Shown in pieces: positions 1-12,536 of a stretch of 64,000 nucleotides of DNA. Source of the stretch: Turnera subulata (lineage: Eukaryota; Streptophyta; Magnoliopsida; Malpighiales; Passifloraceae); contig JAKUCV010005542.1 of the NCBI GenBank assembly GCA_028386065.3, positions 24,623 to 88,622 on the forward strand, written 5' to 3'. Position 1 is the first letter of the stretch. Each line of letters begins with the position of its first letter. The notes below the pieces were generated by a model. The model did no database searches and had not been told where the DNA came from. It was given only the letters and a program-made list of their open reading frames with translations. A program made the position numbers and the translations under genes.

Positions 1-1261
1 GAAGCAACAAAATGCAAGGATCGGAGTGATGCCACGCTATGGCGATGCAGACTCCATCAAGTGGTTTCAGGTAGAACCAAATTGCACATTCCACTTGGTC
101 AATTGCTTTGAGGAAGGTAATGAGGTAAGCTAAATGCCCTATCATTATAACGTACCCTGCCGTACTTTCCCCCTGCAATATAATTAACCCTGAACTTTTA
201 GCTAACTAAGTTTTTGTCACTGGATTAATTTGTATCATATCTGTATATAAGGTTGTAGTGAGAGGATGTAAGTCTAGAACGTCCATAATACCAGGTCCGG
301 ATTGGGGTCAAGACAAGAATGAGTGGTTTACAAGAGGATTTCACTTCACAACAGAACTCGCTGAAGAGGATGGTAATGATGATTCCATCATGGGAAGTGG
401 ATATCTCTTCCATCATGTACACGAATGGAGGTTAGACATGGTAACAGGAGAGGTTCGGGAGAAACGTCTAACTGGAAAAGAGTATTCTATGGATTTTCCT
501 TTCATCAAAGAACATGTTACTGGGCTGAAACACAAGTATGGGTACACCCAACTCATTGATTCACCGGCCAGCTCCTTATCTGGTAATCAAAACCTACAAG
601 CCTGAAAGACATAGTTGTTTGTTGTTAATTATGAGGACTTAAAAGACAAATAACATTTTGGCTTTGCCTAGTTTATGCATATATGCTCACATTGTTGTGA
701 TTCCAAATTTGTGTGTCAGGCATAACTAAATATGGAGGTTTAGCCAAACTGTACTTTGATGAAGAGCAGTCCAGGAGAATTGAGGTATATACAGATGATT
801 GCACATATCACTACATCTTTGTTACTTGCAAGAAGGTTTTACATGGTTGGATCATATATGTGTTTAATTATATATGGTACGTGTTCACGTCACAGAGTGA
901 GGAACAAGGAGAGAAACTGATAAAGATGGAGTACCATAAATTTCCAGAAAATGTATTCTGCACAGGAAGTACCTTTGTTCCTAAACAATGTGGGGAAGGA
1001 GAAGATGATGGTTGGGTTGTTACTCTTGTACACAATGAAGAGAGCGATACGTCTCAAGTGAGTAAAATTTCTCCAATATAGTCACTCATTTTATTTTTGC
1101 TCTTAATTGCAATGGGTTCTTACCCATATGTCCTTTTCTTCCCTTTCTTGTAGGCTTATGTAATTGACGCCAGGAATTTTGCAAGTGACCCAATTGCTAT
1201 TATAAATCTGCCACAGAGGGTGCCCTATGGATATCATGGAATGTTTTTCCAAATTCCTTAA
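1..1261 (+). CDS. Carotenoid cleavage dioxygenase (RPE65/CCD family), 3' part of gene
   Basis: The gene enters from the left edge, so the N-terminal half is missing. Visible exons are <1-124, 252-582, 720-784, 896-1057 and 1154-1261. All introns are GT-AG and the reading frame is continuous across them (263 codons including the stop). The family consists of non-haem Fe(II) enzymes that cleave carotenoid or apocarotenoid double bonds with O2. Iron is held by four histidines; the two expected in this half are present, in CTFHLVN (exon 1) and VPYGYHG (exon 5). Other family landmarks are WFQVEP, IIPGPD, the FCTGSTFVPK block and DGWVVT. The sequence resembles the cytosolic CCD1-like or 'carotenoid 9,10(9',10')-cleavage dioxygenase-like' group more than plastid NCEDs, but the subclass is inferred from partial sequence. 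Nothing visible is broken. Confidence 0.88.
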
Positions 1262-2793
1262 TTAGCATTTTCTTATTCAAGTGTGTTAGTGCGTGCTCTT
1301 TTTTTTTTTTTTTTGAGAAATGTGTTCGTACCTTAAATGAAATGTTCATGATGGGACTCAATAATAGACATGGATTTGGCCGACAAAAAAAAAAAAAGAC
1401 ATGAATTTGGAATTTTTCTCAAGAAAAAAGACATGAATTTCGTTGGACCAACTTTTTTCTTATGGGCCTGTACCGATAAGTGTCCCCTTTTTTTTCTTTT
1501 TTTCTCTTTTTGCATTTTTAAGAGAGTCCAATGGGAAGTCCATCAAGCACATGATGTACTCGTCCAATATTAAGGCCTGCTAGGAATTACTGATCCAATT
1601 ACACTCCCAACTCCCAAATGTCAAAAAGTCTTTGGGCACCTGCGCATATTTTTATGTAATGGATGAATTTAATGGAAGTTTCAATGTAATTAATTATAAA
1701 GTTGATCCTCTCTTTTGCTTCCTTAATAGGCCCATTCGGATTTGGATTTTGTCAGGTATATTTGTATGTCACACAGCATATTGAAGAAAAACAGCTGGGA
1801 TCCCTTGATTCCTAACTAATTATAAAAATTTTATTGTTGCCAATCCAATATGGATTCGACCCGAATTAGCGCACTTAGTTATGGTGACTCAATTTTCAGC
1901 ATATACCAAGATTTGAACCCAAAAATCAATTATAGCGTATTTGCATGCCATGTGAAACCCCTGGTAGGCAAAATGTTATTTTCACAAATAGATTTCTGAT
2001 GCAGCATTTAATGACATCTTCCAAAAGTTTTGCCATCATCGTCCTAAAGTTTTGAATTGCCCCAATTATCTCTTCCTCACTCTCATCTCACCTTTGGAAA
2101 CTTTTCTTTTTTTAGGAATAGCTCCTATGGAAACTTAATTGCTTATAAGTTTTGAATTGCCCCAATTTACTACCGAAGGCAATATTTTTAACTGACAGTA
2201 TTTTTCGTCACAAATTATAACTGGCTTTATTTAATGACGGAATTTCCGTCACAAAATTTGTCAAAATCATCATTTAAGTAGGGCGACATAATTGTCAGTC
2301 ATTGTTATCCGTTTCTGACTGTTGTTTACTGATCAAACCCATTTTTTTGCTCGAAATAGATGGGGAGATATATATTATGATATCTACAGAAAATATGATT
2401 TACAATTAAACAAGGGAGAAATATATCAGAATGCAGACTTCCCATCATTGTATTTGTTGGAAAAGACTACTATAGTACTATATTAATTATGCATTCGGCT
2501 AGCAGACATGAAAATGACGTTCTATCAATAACAATTGTTCAGCAAATAAGACATGGAAAGACGGCCTAAAGTTAGACAAAACAGCAGACATTTGCTGCTT
2601 ACACATCATTATCTTTAATTAATAAGGACCACGTCGTTTTATTATTAAAAACAGAGTGCAGAGTGAGAGAAGAGCCTCCTAATTAGAGACCCAGAACTTC
2701 TATCCACAAAAATCACAGGCTAAATGTTCACTGTATTAGTAGTACCCGAATCTTTTCAAAAAATTGTGATAGAGTATAGTGTTGCTACCTGCT
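1262..2793. other. Intergenic region, CCD to ATL
   Basis: About 1.5 kb of AT-rich DNA with homopolymer tracts near 1300-1315, 1385-1397 and 1490-1510. The short open frames around 1333-1573 are low-complexity (Lys/Phe-rich) and are not credible genes. A small inverted motif around a 'gacggaatttccgtc' core lies near 2238. The 3' portion should contain the ATL promoter and 5' UTR, but I see no clear TATA box that I would place with confidence. Confidence 0.5.
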
Positions 2794-4071
2794 ATGAATC
2801 AACAAGGAGTACTTATCATCATCAGCCTAAATAGCTTATGGTTCCATGTCGTCAAAGCGCAAAACACAACGAATTCAGGTGCAGGTGCAGGTGCTCTTAA
2901 TCCGCTTCATCCAAGTTTTGTTGTTGTTATAGGGATCATCGCGGTCATGTTCTCTCTAACTTTTCTCATACTTGCCTATGCGAAATTCTGCGGGAGGAGC
3001 CGATTTGATATCTTTGACGATGACCCCAATCCACGAGATCTTAATCGGTCAAGGTCTAGATTATCTGGGATTGATCAAACAGTCATTGACTCACTCCCCT
3101 TCTTCAGGTTTTCTTCCCTCAAAGGCTCAAAAGAAGGCCTTGAATGTGCTGTTTGCATTTCAAGATTCGAAGACTCCGAAATCCTGCGGTTGTTGCCTAA
3201 GTGCAGGCATGCATTCCACACCAACTGCATCGATCAGTGGCTGCAACATCACTCCAGTTGTCCTCTTTGTAGGTACAAGTTCGACCCTAAAGACCTCAAG
3301 AACTTCGCATTCTCAAACAGCCTAAGATTCCTGCAGAATCCTTCCAATCTAGTAGAGGAACCCAATCTGGAGATCATTGTCCAAAGAGAACAAGATCGTG
3401 GATCATCATCAAGGTTTAACCTCGGAAGCAGCTTTCGCGGCAATGAAAAAGGAAACAAGCAAGAATTTCTAATCGTAGAAGGCAGAGACGAAGACTCTGA
3501 CGGTGTTAGCAGGAAAATCTTGCATAAATTCAAGCACAAGATCATTGTCTCCGACATTGTTATCAAGAACCGATGGAGTGATGTCAATTCTTCAGATTTG
3601 CTGTCCTTGAACTCGGAAATGCTTGCTGCTACGTCAAGCAACAGATTCTCTCCTTCGGATTCGGGTAGTTCTCGGTTTTACAATGGCTTGTGCAAGAACG
3701 AAAACATGGAAAAGATTAAGGAGGATATGGAGAGGAAGAGGGTGTACGAGTCCAAGCTGAGTAGGGTCGAGAGGAGTAACTCACTTTCAAGTTTAAGAAT
3801 TCCTTCTAACAACGCGGAAAGTTCATCAAAGATTATCAATCCTGATGAGAAGAGGTCGGTGTCTGAGATTATAAATTTTTCAAGATTCAGAGCATCGAGT
3901 GGCAGCAACAGCAGAAGCAGAGAACCAACTTTGCCAAGGAGTAATGGGAGAGAACAAGAGAGGATCAGGAGGCTTTGGCTGCCAATAGCAAGGCGAACAG
4001 TTCAATGGTTTGCTGGTAGAGAAAGGAACTCCGAAGAGTTAGAGTACAAGAGGCAAGCTTCAATTGTGTGA
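2794..4071 (+). CDS. RING-H2 finger E3 ubiquitin ligase, ATL family (ATL42-like)
   Basis: Single-exon gene of 425 aa, as is usual for plant ATL genes. From the N terminus it has a hydrophobic signal/anchor (about residues 1-23), one transmembrane helix (about 43-66), a GLD-like box (GIDQTVIDSLPFF), and a canonical RING-H2 domain at about 117-160. The RING spacing is C-x2-C-x15-C-x-H-x2-H-x2-C-x10-C-x2-C, with the ATL-typical proline and tryptophan (LLPKCRHAFH, IDQWL). The long Ser/Arg-rich C terminus has no recognised domain. The ATG at 2794 is chosen because the frame upstream continues only through non-ATG codons. ATL proteins are membrane-anchored E3 ligases that recruit E2 enzymes and are often elicitor- or stress-induced. 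The length and N terminus suggest the ATL42/ATL13 subgroup, but orthology is not proven here. Confidence 0.9.
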   Translation: MNQQGVLIIISLNSLWFHVVKAQNTTNSGAGAGALNPLHPSFVVVIGIIAVMFSLTFLILAYAKFCGRSRFDIFDDDPNPRDLNRSRSRLSGIDQTVIDSLPFFRFSSLKGSKEGLECAVCISRFEDSEILRLLPKCRHAFHTNCIDQWLQHHSSCPLCRYKFDPKDLKNFAFSNSLRFLQNPSNLVEEPNLEIIVQREQDRGSSSRFNLGSSFRGNEKGNKQEFLIVEGRDEDSDGVSRKILHKFKHKIIVSDIVIKNRWSDVNSSDLLSLNSEMLAATSSNRFSPSDSGSSRFYNGLCKNENMEKIKEDMERKRVYESKLSRVERSNSLSSLRIPSNNAESSSKIINPDEKRSVSEIINFSRFRASSGSNSRSREPTLPRSNGREQERIRRLWLPIARRTVQWFAGRERNSEELEYKRQASIV

Positions 4072-5329
4072 TACTTATCTTAGTGGCACTTATGCAAGGT
4101 CTGTGAATTCTCTTCTTTTGCTCATAGAATTCAATTTTAAGGCGAGAGGAAAATTTGTTGCCGTTGTCAAAATTGAGATTTTAATCCATGTATTTTCAAG
4201 AAATTTTGTAAAAAATTTTGTCCATGCTCATCAAGGATTTTATTCAAATTATTAGTTTGATTAATCTTATTAGTAAAAGATCCCATTAATCCTAGATATA
4301 CCTCCACTCAGTTTGAGTTTAGAGATAAATTGGTCAAAGGAAATGCTTCACATAGGACAACAGCCGCTAGCTATAGATTCCCATCTCCTTCACTACAAAA
4401 TCCAGCCTAGTATGATCAGCGGCATCTTGAAAGAACTGGATGCCACTCCAAAAACACATGACTTCTGCACAAAAGCAACAAATTAGAGAGAGCCTAAATG
4501 AAAAAAATTGGAAAACACAAACTTAATATACTTTTGTTTCCTTGCATGTCGTAATATATATGATTTAGTGTATTCGTGATTAAAAAAAAGAATTTAAGCT
4601 TTGTATATAATTAGAAAGCTACGGGTATTGGTGGCATATTCCTACTTTTGCTTATTTGAATAATATTTTACTAGTACCAGCTCTGTGACACTGTATGTTC
4701 ATCGTTGACTATTCTTACGCCATCTCTTTCCACATTAATTTATGACTTATCGAATAATTGACTCGTCCTAGCTCGTTTGTTCGGTCTTTGTTTCCGCGAA
4801 ATACCTTTTGGTAATCTTTGCAGCCATAGACCTGAAGAGAAATTTATTTTTGGAACGAGAAATTAGTTGTTTTTTTTTTGATAAGACGAAGAGAAATTAT
4901 TAGTTAGATTTTTGTCGTCGTTTAATATTAAATTTCAGACTATGTTGTCCCTTCTACAATTGTGCAGAGCATTTATGTGTAAAATGTGAGATTAACGCCA
5001 CCAATTAACCACATCCTACCCCCAAAACTAGTTGCCTGCACTTTCTTTTTCCCTGCAGAAAGTTAAATCCAATTCATTAGAACTAAAAAAAAAAAAAGAT
5101 ATATCCACATAGAATGGTAAGACATTCTAGTTATTAGTTATTACTATATATTAGGCTTAGCTAGAATACAATAATGCTCCAACTTCTATCTAATGAAAGA
5201 ATGGTACACAAATAAAAGTCTAGCTCTTATTCCTATGGTTTTTACATCATGAACATATATATAACCAAACCTGACAGTCTAATGATCAGCAATTAAAGGC
5301 GGATTAGCTAGCTATGCCTATACTTAGAT
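4072..5329. other. Intergenic region, ATL to ankyrin gene (convergent 3' ends)
   Basis: About 1.26 kb of AT-rich DNA lying between the 3' ends of two convergent genes. It should hold both 3' UTRs and polyadenylation signals. Only short Lys/Phe-rich frames and A/T runs (near 4868 and 5087) are seen, and no coding potential. Confidence 0.5.
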
Positions 5330-8196
5330 TTAATACAAGTGGTATCCTCCTTGATCGGAGCTATCAACATCTGAGTTACTAGAAGAGTAGTCACGATTGC
5401 CTCTTTTCATCATCCGTAGTTCTTCAACCCTACTTATGCTACTACTTGGGCTATCTTTCTTCCTATTCTCCTTGTTCTTCTTCCATTCCCATTTCCTTAG
5501 CCAATGAATAGCCAGCAAAAAACCCAAACCCGCAAAGATCACCACCGTGCATCCTCCCCCTATCCCCAAAACCGCCACCAACACCCACCTCATGCCCCTT
5601 CCCGGCGGGATGATCGTCCACATGGCGGCAATATAAGCCGCCGCCAGGAACGACGTCGACAGCCACATCACCTTATGGGTAACCACCAGTAGTTTCATCA
5701 TAGATTTTCGCCGGAAAGGGACAATACTCACCAGGAAGATGACAATGCCAAGTGACAGAAACAACGCCACAATGTCACATACCACGAACACCTTGAAAGA
5801 CGTGAGCGTCCCCTTAATGGCGTACCCGTTTTTCTGGTCAAAACCCCCCGGAGGGTTGATGCCGGCGGCGAACGTGACGGTGGCGATTAAGACTGCCACT
5901 ACGGTGATGGTGTTGCGCGCATTGCGCAGGCCCTCGGTCTGGAGCTCCAGCTGCTTGTGACGGCGGCGACGGTGGCTGCGGCGGTGGTGATGCAGAGCTG
6001 AAGATGGTTCATGGGTTTTCTTTGGCGATATTGAAGATGCAGTAGGGCTGGTAGTGAACCGTTCTATTTGTTGAATTTCCATGGAGCCAGGAGGCACTTG
6101 GTCACCTCTCTTGGCTCCTGAGTTTTGCAGTGCAGGTAGGATCACAAGAGCACCAGAGTTGCTCACATCCGATTCCACTACATCTAGAGCTGTATGTCCC
6201 TTGCGGTTTATAGCATTCACATCCACACCAAGCTTCAATAGGTACACCACCATCTAATAAATTCAAAACTTCAGATATTTGCTATACACACACACACCTG
6301 AGAGAAAGAGCAATAGATAGGAGAAAAAGGGCTCACAGTGGTAAGTTTTCCGGCGGTGGCTAGATGCAAGACAGTATTGCCATCATTATCTGGTTTATTG
6401 AGAAGCTTTGTGATATTGAGCGTCTCCGTTAGGTACTTAATCGCATCATACTGGTTGTTCTTGACTCCAAGATGAAGAACAGTCTCTCCTTGCCTTGTGA
6501 TCATCTCAGCAGACTCAAGACTGGTGGAGAGTATCTCGTCGATGGTACTGACACGCCCTTTGCTGGTGGCCCAATGGAGCGGCGTCCGGCCGTCGTTGTC
6601 CTGTATGGCGGTGAGGTCAGTGTCAAACCTTAGAAGCTCCCTTGTTATATCAAGGTGGCCTTTCTTGCAAGCTAGGTGCAAAGGTATGCAGCCATCCTGG
6701 TCTTTCTTCCAAGCAAAGTCCGGGCGTGTCTTCAGGATTTCTTTAAGAATATCTGCAAGATGAGAGGATTCAATTTCCACTAATAAGGATCACCAAAATC
6801 CCACTGTGCAGTTAGTATGTATGGAATATAAGAAATCTAGGTACATACCAACATGAGTAGAGATGATGATGCTTCGGCAAACATTCGAATAATTTTGTTC
6901 CTTTTTTAATTGTGTAATTAATAATACTTATCCTCAAAAAAATAATGTAATAATACTTAATGTGTCCGGTTAAGATTTGTTGAAGGAGAAATTAATTCTG
7001 ATACGTAGACTGCCACATGTATATAGAGAATCCATCAATTGGAAACCATTGCTGTGACCAATCATCGGCTACTATTGACTGTTGACTCAAAAAAAGGAAA
7101 ATCTCATGGCTGATATATAATACGCATATTGGTCCCATAACCTTTTAGGATTTTCAACTTTCAAAAAGCTTTCGTCCTCGTCGTCTTTTCTGGCTGGTTG
7201 ATTTTGACTAACGCCAACCTCTTTGAGGGAGTGATCATGTCGGATAGGATAGCATGGTTGCAGACCCTGACTGATAATTAAATGTTAACTGCTATAGATC
7301 AAAATTTTAAAATTCTTGCAACGAAAGGGTGACAAAAATAAAATTAGTAGTTCAGAATATGAACTAGAAATATGAATAATTTTTTTACCCACAAGTCATC
7401 CACCTTTGAAGATTTATAATTATTGGATTGGTGGCTATTTGAAATTTGATATGTGGAACAATTTGTAGGAAGTTCTACTTCAAGTAGCACTATCAGTAGA
7501 AACTGTTTGACAGGTTTTCCCCAGTAATTTGAACTACAGAAAGAAATTGTTGCCAATCAAACAAAACAACTAAAGTTAAAGCATAATTGGAATATGAAGC
7601 TAGAGATACATGCATATGCTTCATTACGCTTACTTGAGAAAACAATGATCTATAAGACAAGCATTCTTTTTTATCTATATACAAATAAATCGTCGGGCCA
7701 ATTTGATATAATATGATGTTGAGTTATGGATTAACTTACCCGTATACCCTCCGGAAGCAGCAGCATGAAGAGATGTAGTAGCTCCATCAACTTCCAGCAT
7801 TAGCAGACCCGGAAAATCCAACAAATAGTTCACCACATCGAGCCTTCCTCTTTCACTTGCTACAAATAGAGCACTTTCATTCTCCTGATTCATCTTATAA
7901 ACCACCCACGGATCAGTCTCCGCCAAGAGCTTCACCATTTCCACCCTCCCTTCTCTGCATGCCTCGTGCAATGGGGTCTCCAGCTTCTCGTTCACAGCAG
8001 AAACCATCTCCGGGCTCAACTTCAGGATCTCCTTCGCCAATTCTACGTGCCCGAAACGAGCAGCCAAGTGCAAAGCTGTGCTTAATGACGACGACCCTGG
8101 AATTGTTTGGCTGATGGTGTCCTCGTTTCCCTGAACCAGACCAAGGAAGCCAGGTATGTCTCCTTTTACTATTGTTTCGTAGAGACGTCGGTCCAT
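5330..8196 (-). CDS. Ankyrin-repeat membrane protein with C-terminal PGG domain (ITN1/ACD6-type family)
   Basis: Three exons on the minus strand: 8196-7740, 6752-6337 and 6253-5330, with GT-AG introns and an unbroken frame giving 598 aa. The ATG at 8196 is the first in frame; the open frame upstream of it begins with TTG. Exons 1 and 2 encode a series of ankyrin repeats (for example TALHLAARFGHVELAKEIL, TPLHEACREGRVEMVKLL, IPLHLACKKGHLDITRELL, TPLHWATSKG, TVLHLA). Exon 3 completes the last repeat and adds a basic His/Arg-rich linker (HHHRRSHRRRRHK). A PGG domain follows (ARNTITVVAVLIATVTFAAG, then NPPGGF) with four predicted transmembrane helices, and then a charged Ser-rich tail. Family members act at membranes in defence, salt or ROS signalling. 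The specific role of this one is unknown. Confidence 0.9.
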
Positions 8197-8286
8197 TTCT
8201 GGGAAGTTTTGGGAATTAATGGAAACTAAGCAGTAAGAAATGATCAATGGATGGAATAATTGGGGTGCTAGAGCTAGGCTTTATGC

Positions 8287-8297
8287 ATATATATTTA
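8287..8297 (-). promoter_or_regulatory. Probable TATA box of the ankyrin/PGG gene
   Basis: An ATATATAT run read on the minus strand, about 90 bp upstream of the chosen ATG at 8196. Placement is by distance and composition only. Confidence 0.4.
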
Positions 8298-11050
8298 TCT
8301 GATATAGCTATTCACTTTTCGTTTGCCTTTTTTGTTTTGTCTCGATTGACTTAAATGTATATTGCAGATATGTCAACGAGGGAAGATATAGAGAAAGAGC
8401 AATACTAGTTTTTCTTCGACAGAAAAAAAAAAAAAAAAAAAGGAAGCTTAGTTTTTCCACATTAGTGTAGCCACCATGAAATTTCACACAGCCTTGCTCT
8501 CTTTTTTTTCTTTTTTTTTTTTTCCTCTCAATTTGCTTTCACACGCCTTTCACACGACTTTGGATCTTTCTTGTCTTAATTTTCTTGTTCTTATTTTAAG
8601 TCACCCTTCTAGGCTTTCAGTTTTCCTAACTAGTTGAGAGCTGATGAAAAAAGTTTTCTAGAAGAATTCTACTGCCACAGAATTAATGTTGCCTGCCATG
8701 ATATGGTCTTGTGGTTATGTTATGTGGTCTTACAAAGCTTCTCACACAAATAATTTCCAGGTTCTTTGTTAGGACAAGCTAAAAATTACACTGGATGAGA
8801 TTAAGGGTTTGGATTATGGGTAATTTTTATCATTCGGATTCCGATATACCAAAAAAAAAAAATGGTATATCTTTAAAACAAAAAGGTGTTTGCATGGTTT
8901 TCTGATTAATCTTATTCCCTCAATTTTCGCCATTTCGGTAACAAATTAGTACTGGTACCTAGGAGGTTCACCTCTAACTAGATCCTCTGTCAAATAATAA
9001 TTCAAGCACAAACACTTCTTGGTCTCGACAGATAAGAATTTAGGATTTAACATCGTTGATTCCTAGCAATTTCTTGGTTCCATGAAGGAGACTAGCACAT
9101 ATATATAGAGAGAGGCCGACATCATTAAATTACACCTTTTGGACTTGTGGACTTGATGGAATTGCACTTTCAAATCAAGTCTCAATCGAGCATCTTCTAT
9201 ATTTGTCCCTCTCCCCCCCCACTTGGAAATATGGTGACAGCTTTAGAGTAATGCAATTGTTCACGCACCTTGCCGCTTTGCAATTTTCCTGCCTTTTGTT
9301 TTTCTCCCTAGAGGAACTGGTTTTCTTCCTGCTCAAATTTTTCTAGAATGAAACACTTTATCACTTTATATTCTCTATTTGAACCAAACAAAATTATGAT
9401 GAACATGATGAATTAATGCAATGGTTTCTTCTTTTCTCTTTTTCTTTCTTTGGTCGAATTAAAGATAACTTTCCGTACCAATATGCAAAGGTCTGTGCAT
9501 ACATGACCACTGTAGTCGGGTGGTCCTGATATACAGAAGTTGTGAAAGCTGTTCGGAATGATGATTTCCAGGATTTAATTTCCTCACTAATAATTAAGGA
9601 GCACCAAAATCATGTCATTAGGAGTTGGAAAGAAGCTTTTTAGTTCAAGTATAAACTAGTTAGTTTTTGTGTTTAATAAATAAATGTAGCTATAGTTACT
9701 TATTTTTCACATTATGGACTGCTTGATGATTAATTCTTCTAACTGCTACCGGCAAAAGAACGAGTACCATACAAAATAGTCAGAGCCATTTCGCGCAAAG
9801 GAGATCAATCCTTGTTAGTTTTCTGATTGTTTATTCACCAGCTTGATGGAGAGTTTTTCTTCTAAGAAGCACAAATCACAATTGAAGACGATTGTTTATT
9901 GAAAAAAATATACAAAGATGAACCAAAACACAGTTACACGTATAACAGTTAGATTAAATTCTTCAGACTTGGAAATTTCGTAGAAGTATGCTGGCTGGTC
10001 AATAAGATGTGACGCAATATCTAACGTCATGGAATTTTTTTCTTTTTTTTTTATATATATGAAAGACTTCTGATGTCAGATGAAATGGACGTTTTGGACT
10101 TATCAACAATTTTTTAAAAAAAAATAATAAGAAAAAAGAGAACATTTTGGACTTCTTTGGATCCTAGCTCTAATAACTTATAATTTGTGACTATCTGGGC
10201 CTGGATTATTCCAATGAGCATGGCAGGCTTGAGGCCCAACCTTGCAGATAAGTAGAACATCAACCATGTTTCAGTACGTTTCCAATAATCTTTATTTTCC
10301 CTGGATATATAAGATGATTAAGAAGGTACTAAAAAGTAAAAACATAATACCAAGACTCACTCACCAACAAATGTGTGTACCTTCCAAAGTACTCTGATGA
10401 ATTATCTTGTACATTGATACATTAACCATTTCCTGAATTTTCCCATTCTGGGTTGTGGAAATCAGGGGGAAAAAAAACTGGTTAAAACTTAAAACTAAGA
10501 CTAAAATACCGTCCCTACGCAATAATGTGGCTGAACTGAAATGGAGACCTGCATTATGGGCTTATAAATGGTCTTGAACGACATTGGTGGCCCACATAGT
10601 AACGTCGACAAACATTCACAATAACGCCCCAACAAAGACGAAACATCACATAAAGAACGGCCCGTCTAACCCTTTTTACCGTCACAGGCATTTTTAATCT
10701 TGTTAGCTGTGCGCCTTAAAGTGGTTTGGTATTTGATACTCCTAATAACTTATACTTCAATTGATTCTGCTTGAAACAAAAAAAAATGTCTAAAAACTCA
10801 TGTAAACGGATCCAATCCAAGCCATATCATGCATCTATATCAACATTAAGCTACTAAATAAAGTAATCTCACTTAAATAAACATAATTATTGCTATATAT
10901 GGATCATCAAATCTCAGACAGATTGGGGGATTTCTTTCAATGCCTGGCTTTGATCGTGGTACTAGTTTGTTCCTCATGCTTTACACCAGGTGGGTGACAA
11001 AACTTAAGCCCGCTGCCTACTTCACTGGTTTCATCAATACACCACCCCCA
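8298..11050. other. Intergenic region between divergent ankyrin and WD40 genes
   Basis: About 2.75 kb of AT-rich DNA shared by two divergently transcribed genes, so both promoters lie here. It holds long A, T and pyrimidine runs (for example 8420-8440, 8500-8525 and 10035-10050). Open frames are short and low-complexity. I recognise no gene, RNA or transposon terminus. Confidence 0.5.
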
Positions 11051-11058
11051 TATTTATA
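11051..11058 (+). promoter_or_regulatory. Probable TATA box of the WD40 gene
   Basis: TATTTATA, 70 bp upstream of the ATG at 11128. That spacing leaves a 5' UTR of roughly 40 nt, a plausible arrangement. Confidence 0.45.
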
Positions 11059-11127
11059 CCTCCTCATGATCGACTATTCCCCTGGCTCCAAATTTTCATT
11101 GAACTTCCATTGCACTACTCTCTCAAT

Positions 11128-12507
11128 ATGCCAATGGAATACTACGGCAACAACTCCCTCTTTAGCTTCATGTCTGATCAAGACACGAATAATGGAACCC
11201 AATCCCCTACTCACCACCATAGGTCTAATTATCATCAGGAAATGAGTGACCATGATCTCCAGTTTAGTCCCCCAAGGCAGTCCACCACCCAATCCACACC
11301 AACGCTGACCATCCTGCCACCATATAGTCCTCCTGATTCTCCATGGACACTCTCCCCTCTAAGAACCCCTTCACCTTCCCTGCTCTACCATTGCATAGCC
11401 TCGCTTCACCGCCAAGAAGGTAACATCTACTCCATTGCTGTCTCAAAAGGGTTGGTCTTCACTGCCTGCGAAAGCAAACGTATCCGGGCCTGGAAGCAAC
11501 CGGATTGCATTGAACGAGGGTATTTCAAGGCGAGTTCTGGTGAAGTCAGGGCAATTTTAGCCCACGGTAACACCCTTTTCTCTGCGCATAAAGATTGTAG
11601 AGTTCGGATGTGGAACTTCACTGTTTCGGAGAATTTTCGGACAAGAAAAGTAGCTACCTTACCTAGGAGAAGCTCATTTCTTCTCTTCCCCAAATCAAAC
11701 CCACAACAACATAAAGATTGTGTTTCTTGCATAGCATTTTACCAGGCGGAGGGGCTCCTCTACACTGGCTCTTACGACAAGATGGTTAAAGTTTGGCGAG
11801 TTTCTGATCAAAAATGTGTAGACTCGTTTGTGGCACATGAAGATAAGGTAAATGCTATATTGGTGAACCAAGACGATGGTTGTGTCTTTACTTGCTCTAC
11901 TGATGGGTCAGTTAAGATATGGAGAAGAATATACAGAGAAAATTCTCATACTTTGACGATGACGCTAAGATTTCAACAATCGCCCGTTTATGCCTTGGCT
12001 TTAAGCTCCACATTCAGCAATTGCTTCCTCTACTCTGGATCATCAGATGGTAGCATAAATTTCTGGGAGAAAGAGAGATTTTCTGGTAGGTTCAACCACG
12101 GTGGGTTCTTGCAGGGGCACCATTTCGCTGTTCTTTGCCTAGCAGCGATAGAGAAGCTGATATTTAGCGGGTCGGAGGACACTACAATAAGGGTATGGAG
12201 GAGAGAAGAAGGAAGTTATTTCCACGAATGTCTAGCAGTTTTAGATGGCCACAGAGGACCTGTGAGATGCCTGGCGGCTTGCCTGGAGATGGAGAAGGTT
12301 GTGTTGGGATTTTTGGTCTACAGTGCAAGTTTGGACCAGACTTTTAAGGTGTGGAGAGTTAAGATTTTGCCCGAGGAGAAAATAAACTTGGATAATTATA
12401 CAGAGAGGAATGATAGTATCTGCAAGACAAAGATGGAGTACGAGATGAGTCCTGTCTTGTCCCCCTCATGGGTAGAGAGAAGAGTTAGAGGAAGCTATTT
12501 TCAATAG
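11128..12507 (+). CDS. JGB: WD40-repeat protein, JINGUBANG-like
   Basis: Intronless gene of 459 aa. The ATG at 11128 is the first in its frame (the open frame upstream begins with TTG). The N-terminal ~90 residues are low-complexity (His, Ser, Thr and Pro-rich). They are followed by about seven WD40 repeats filling the rest of the protein (for example LLYTGSYDKMVKVWR, CVFTCSTDGSVKIWR, FLYSGSSDGSINFWE, LIFSGSEDTTIRVWR, LVYSASLDQTFKVWR), which should form a beta-propeller scaffold. The architecture and repeat sequences match plant JINGUBANG and related proteins, known in Arabidopsis as a pollen-expressed regulator of germination and jasmonate synthesis. Many paralogues share this structure, so the exact role is uncertain. 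A retroposon lies 30 bp after the stop codon, so it probably forms part of, or replaces, the 3' UTR. Confidence 0.82.
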   Translation: MPMEYYGNNSLFSFMSDQDTNNGTQSPTHHHRSNYHQEMSDHDLQFSPPRQSTTQSTPTLTILPPYSPPDSPWTLSPLRTPSPSLLYHCIASLHRQEGNIYSIAVSKGLVFTACESKRIRAWKQPDCIERGYFKASSGEVRAILAHGNTLFSAHKDCRVRMWNFTVSENFRTRKVATLPRRSSFLLFPKSNPQQHKDCVSCIAFYQAEGLLYTGSYDKMVKVWRVSDQKCVDSFVAHEDKVNAILVNQDDGCVFTCSTDGSVKIWRRIYRENSHTLTMTLRFQQSPVYALALSSTFSNCFLYSGSSDGSINFWEKERFSGRFNHGGFLQGHHFAVLCLAAIEKLIFSGSEDTTIRVWRREEGSYFHECLAVLDGHRGPVRCLAACLEMEKVVLGFLVYSASLDQTFKVWRVKILPEEKINLDNYTERNDSICKTKMEYEMSPVLSPSWVERRVRGSYFQ

Positions 12508-12536
12508 ATATAAGACAGCTATAGAGAGATATATAT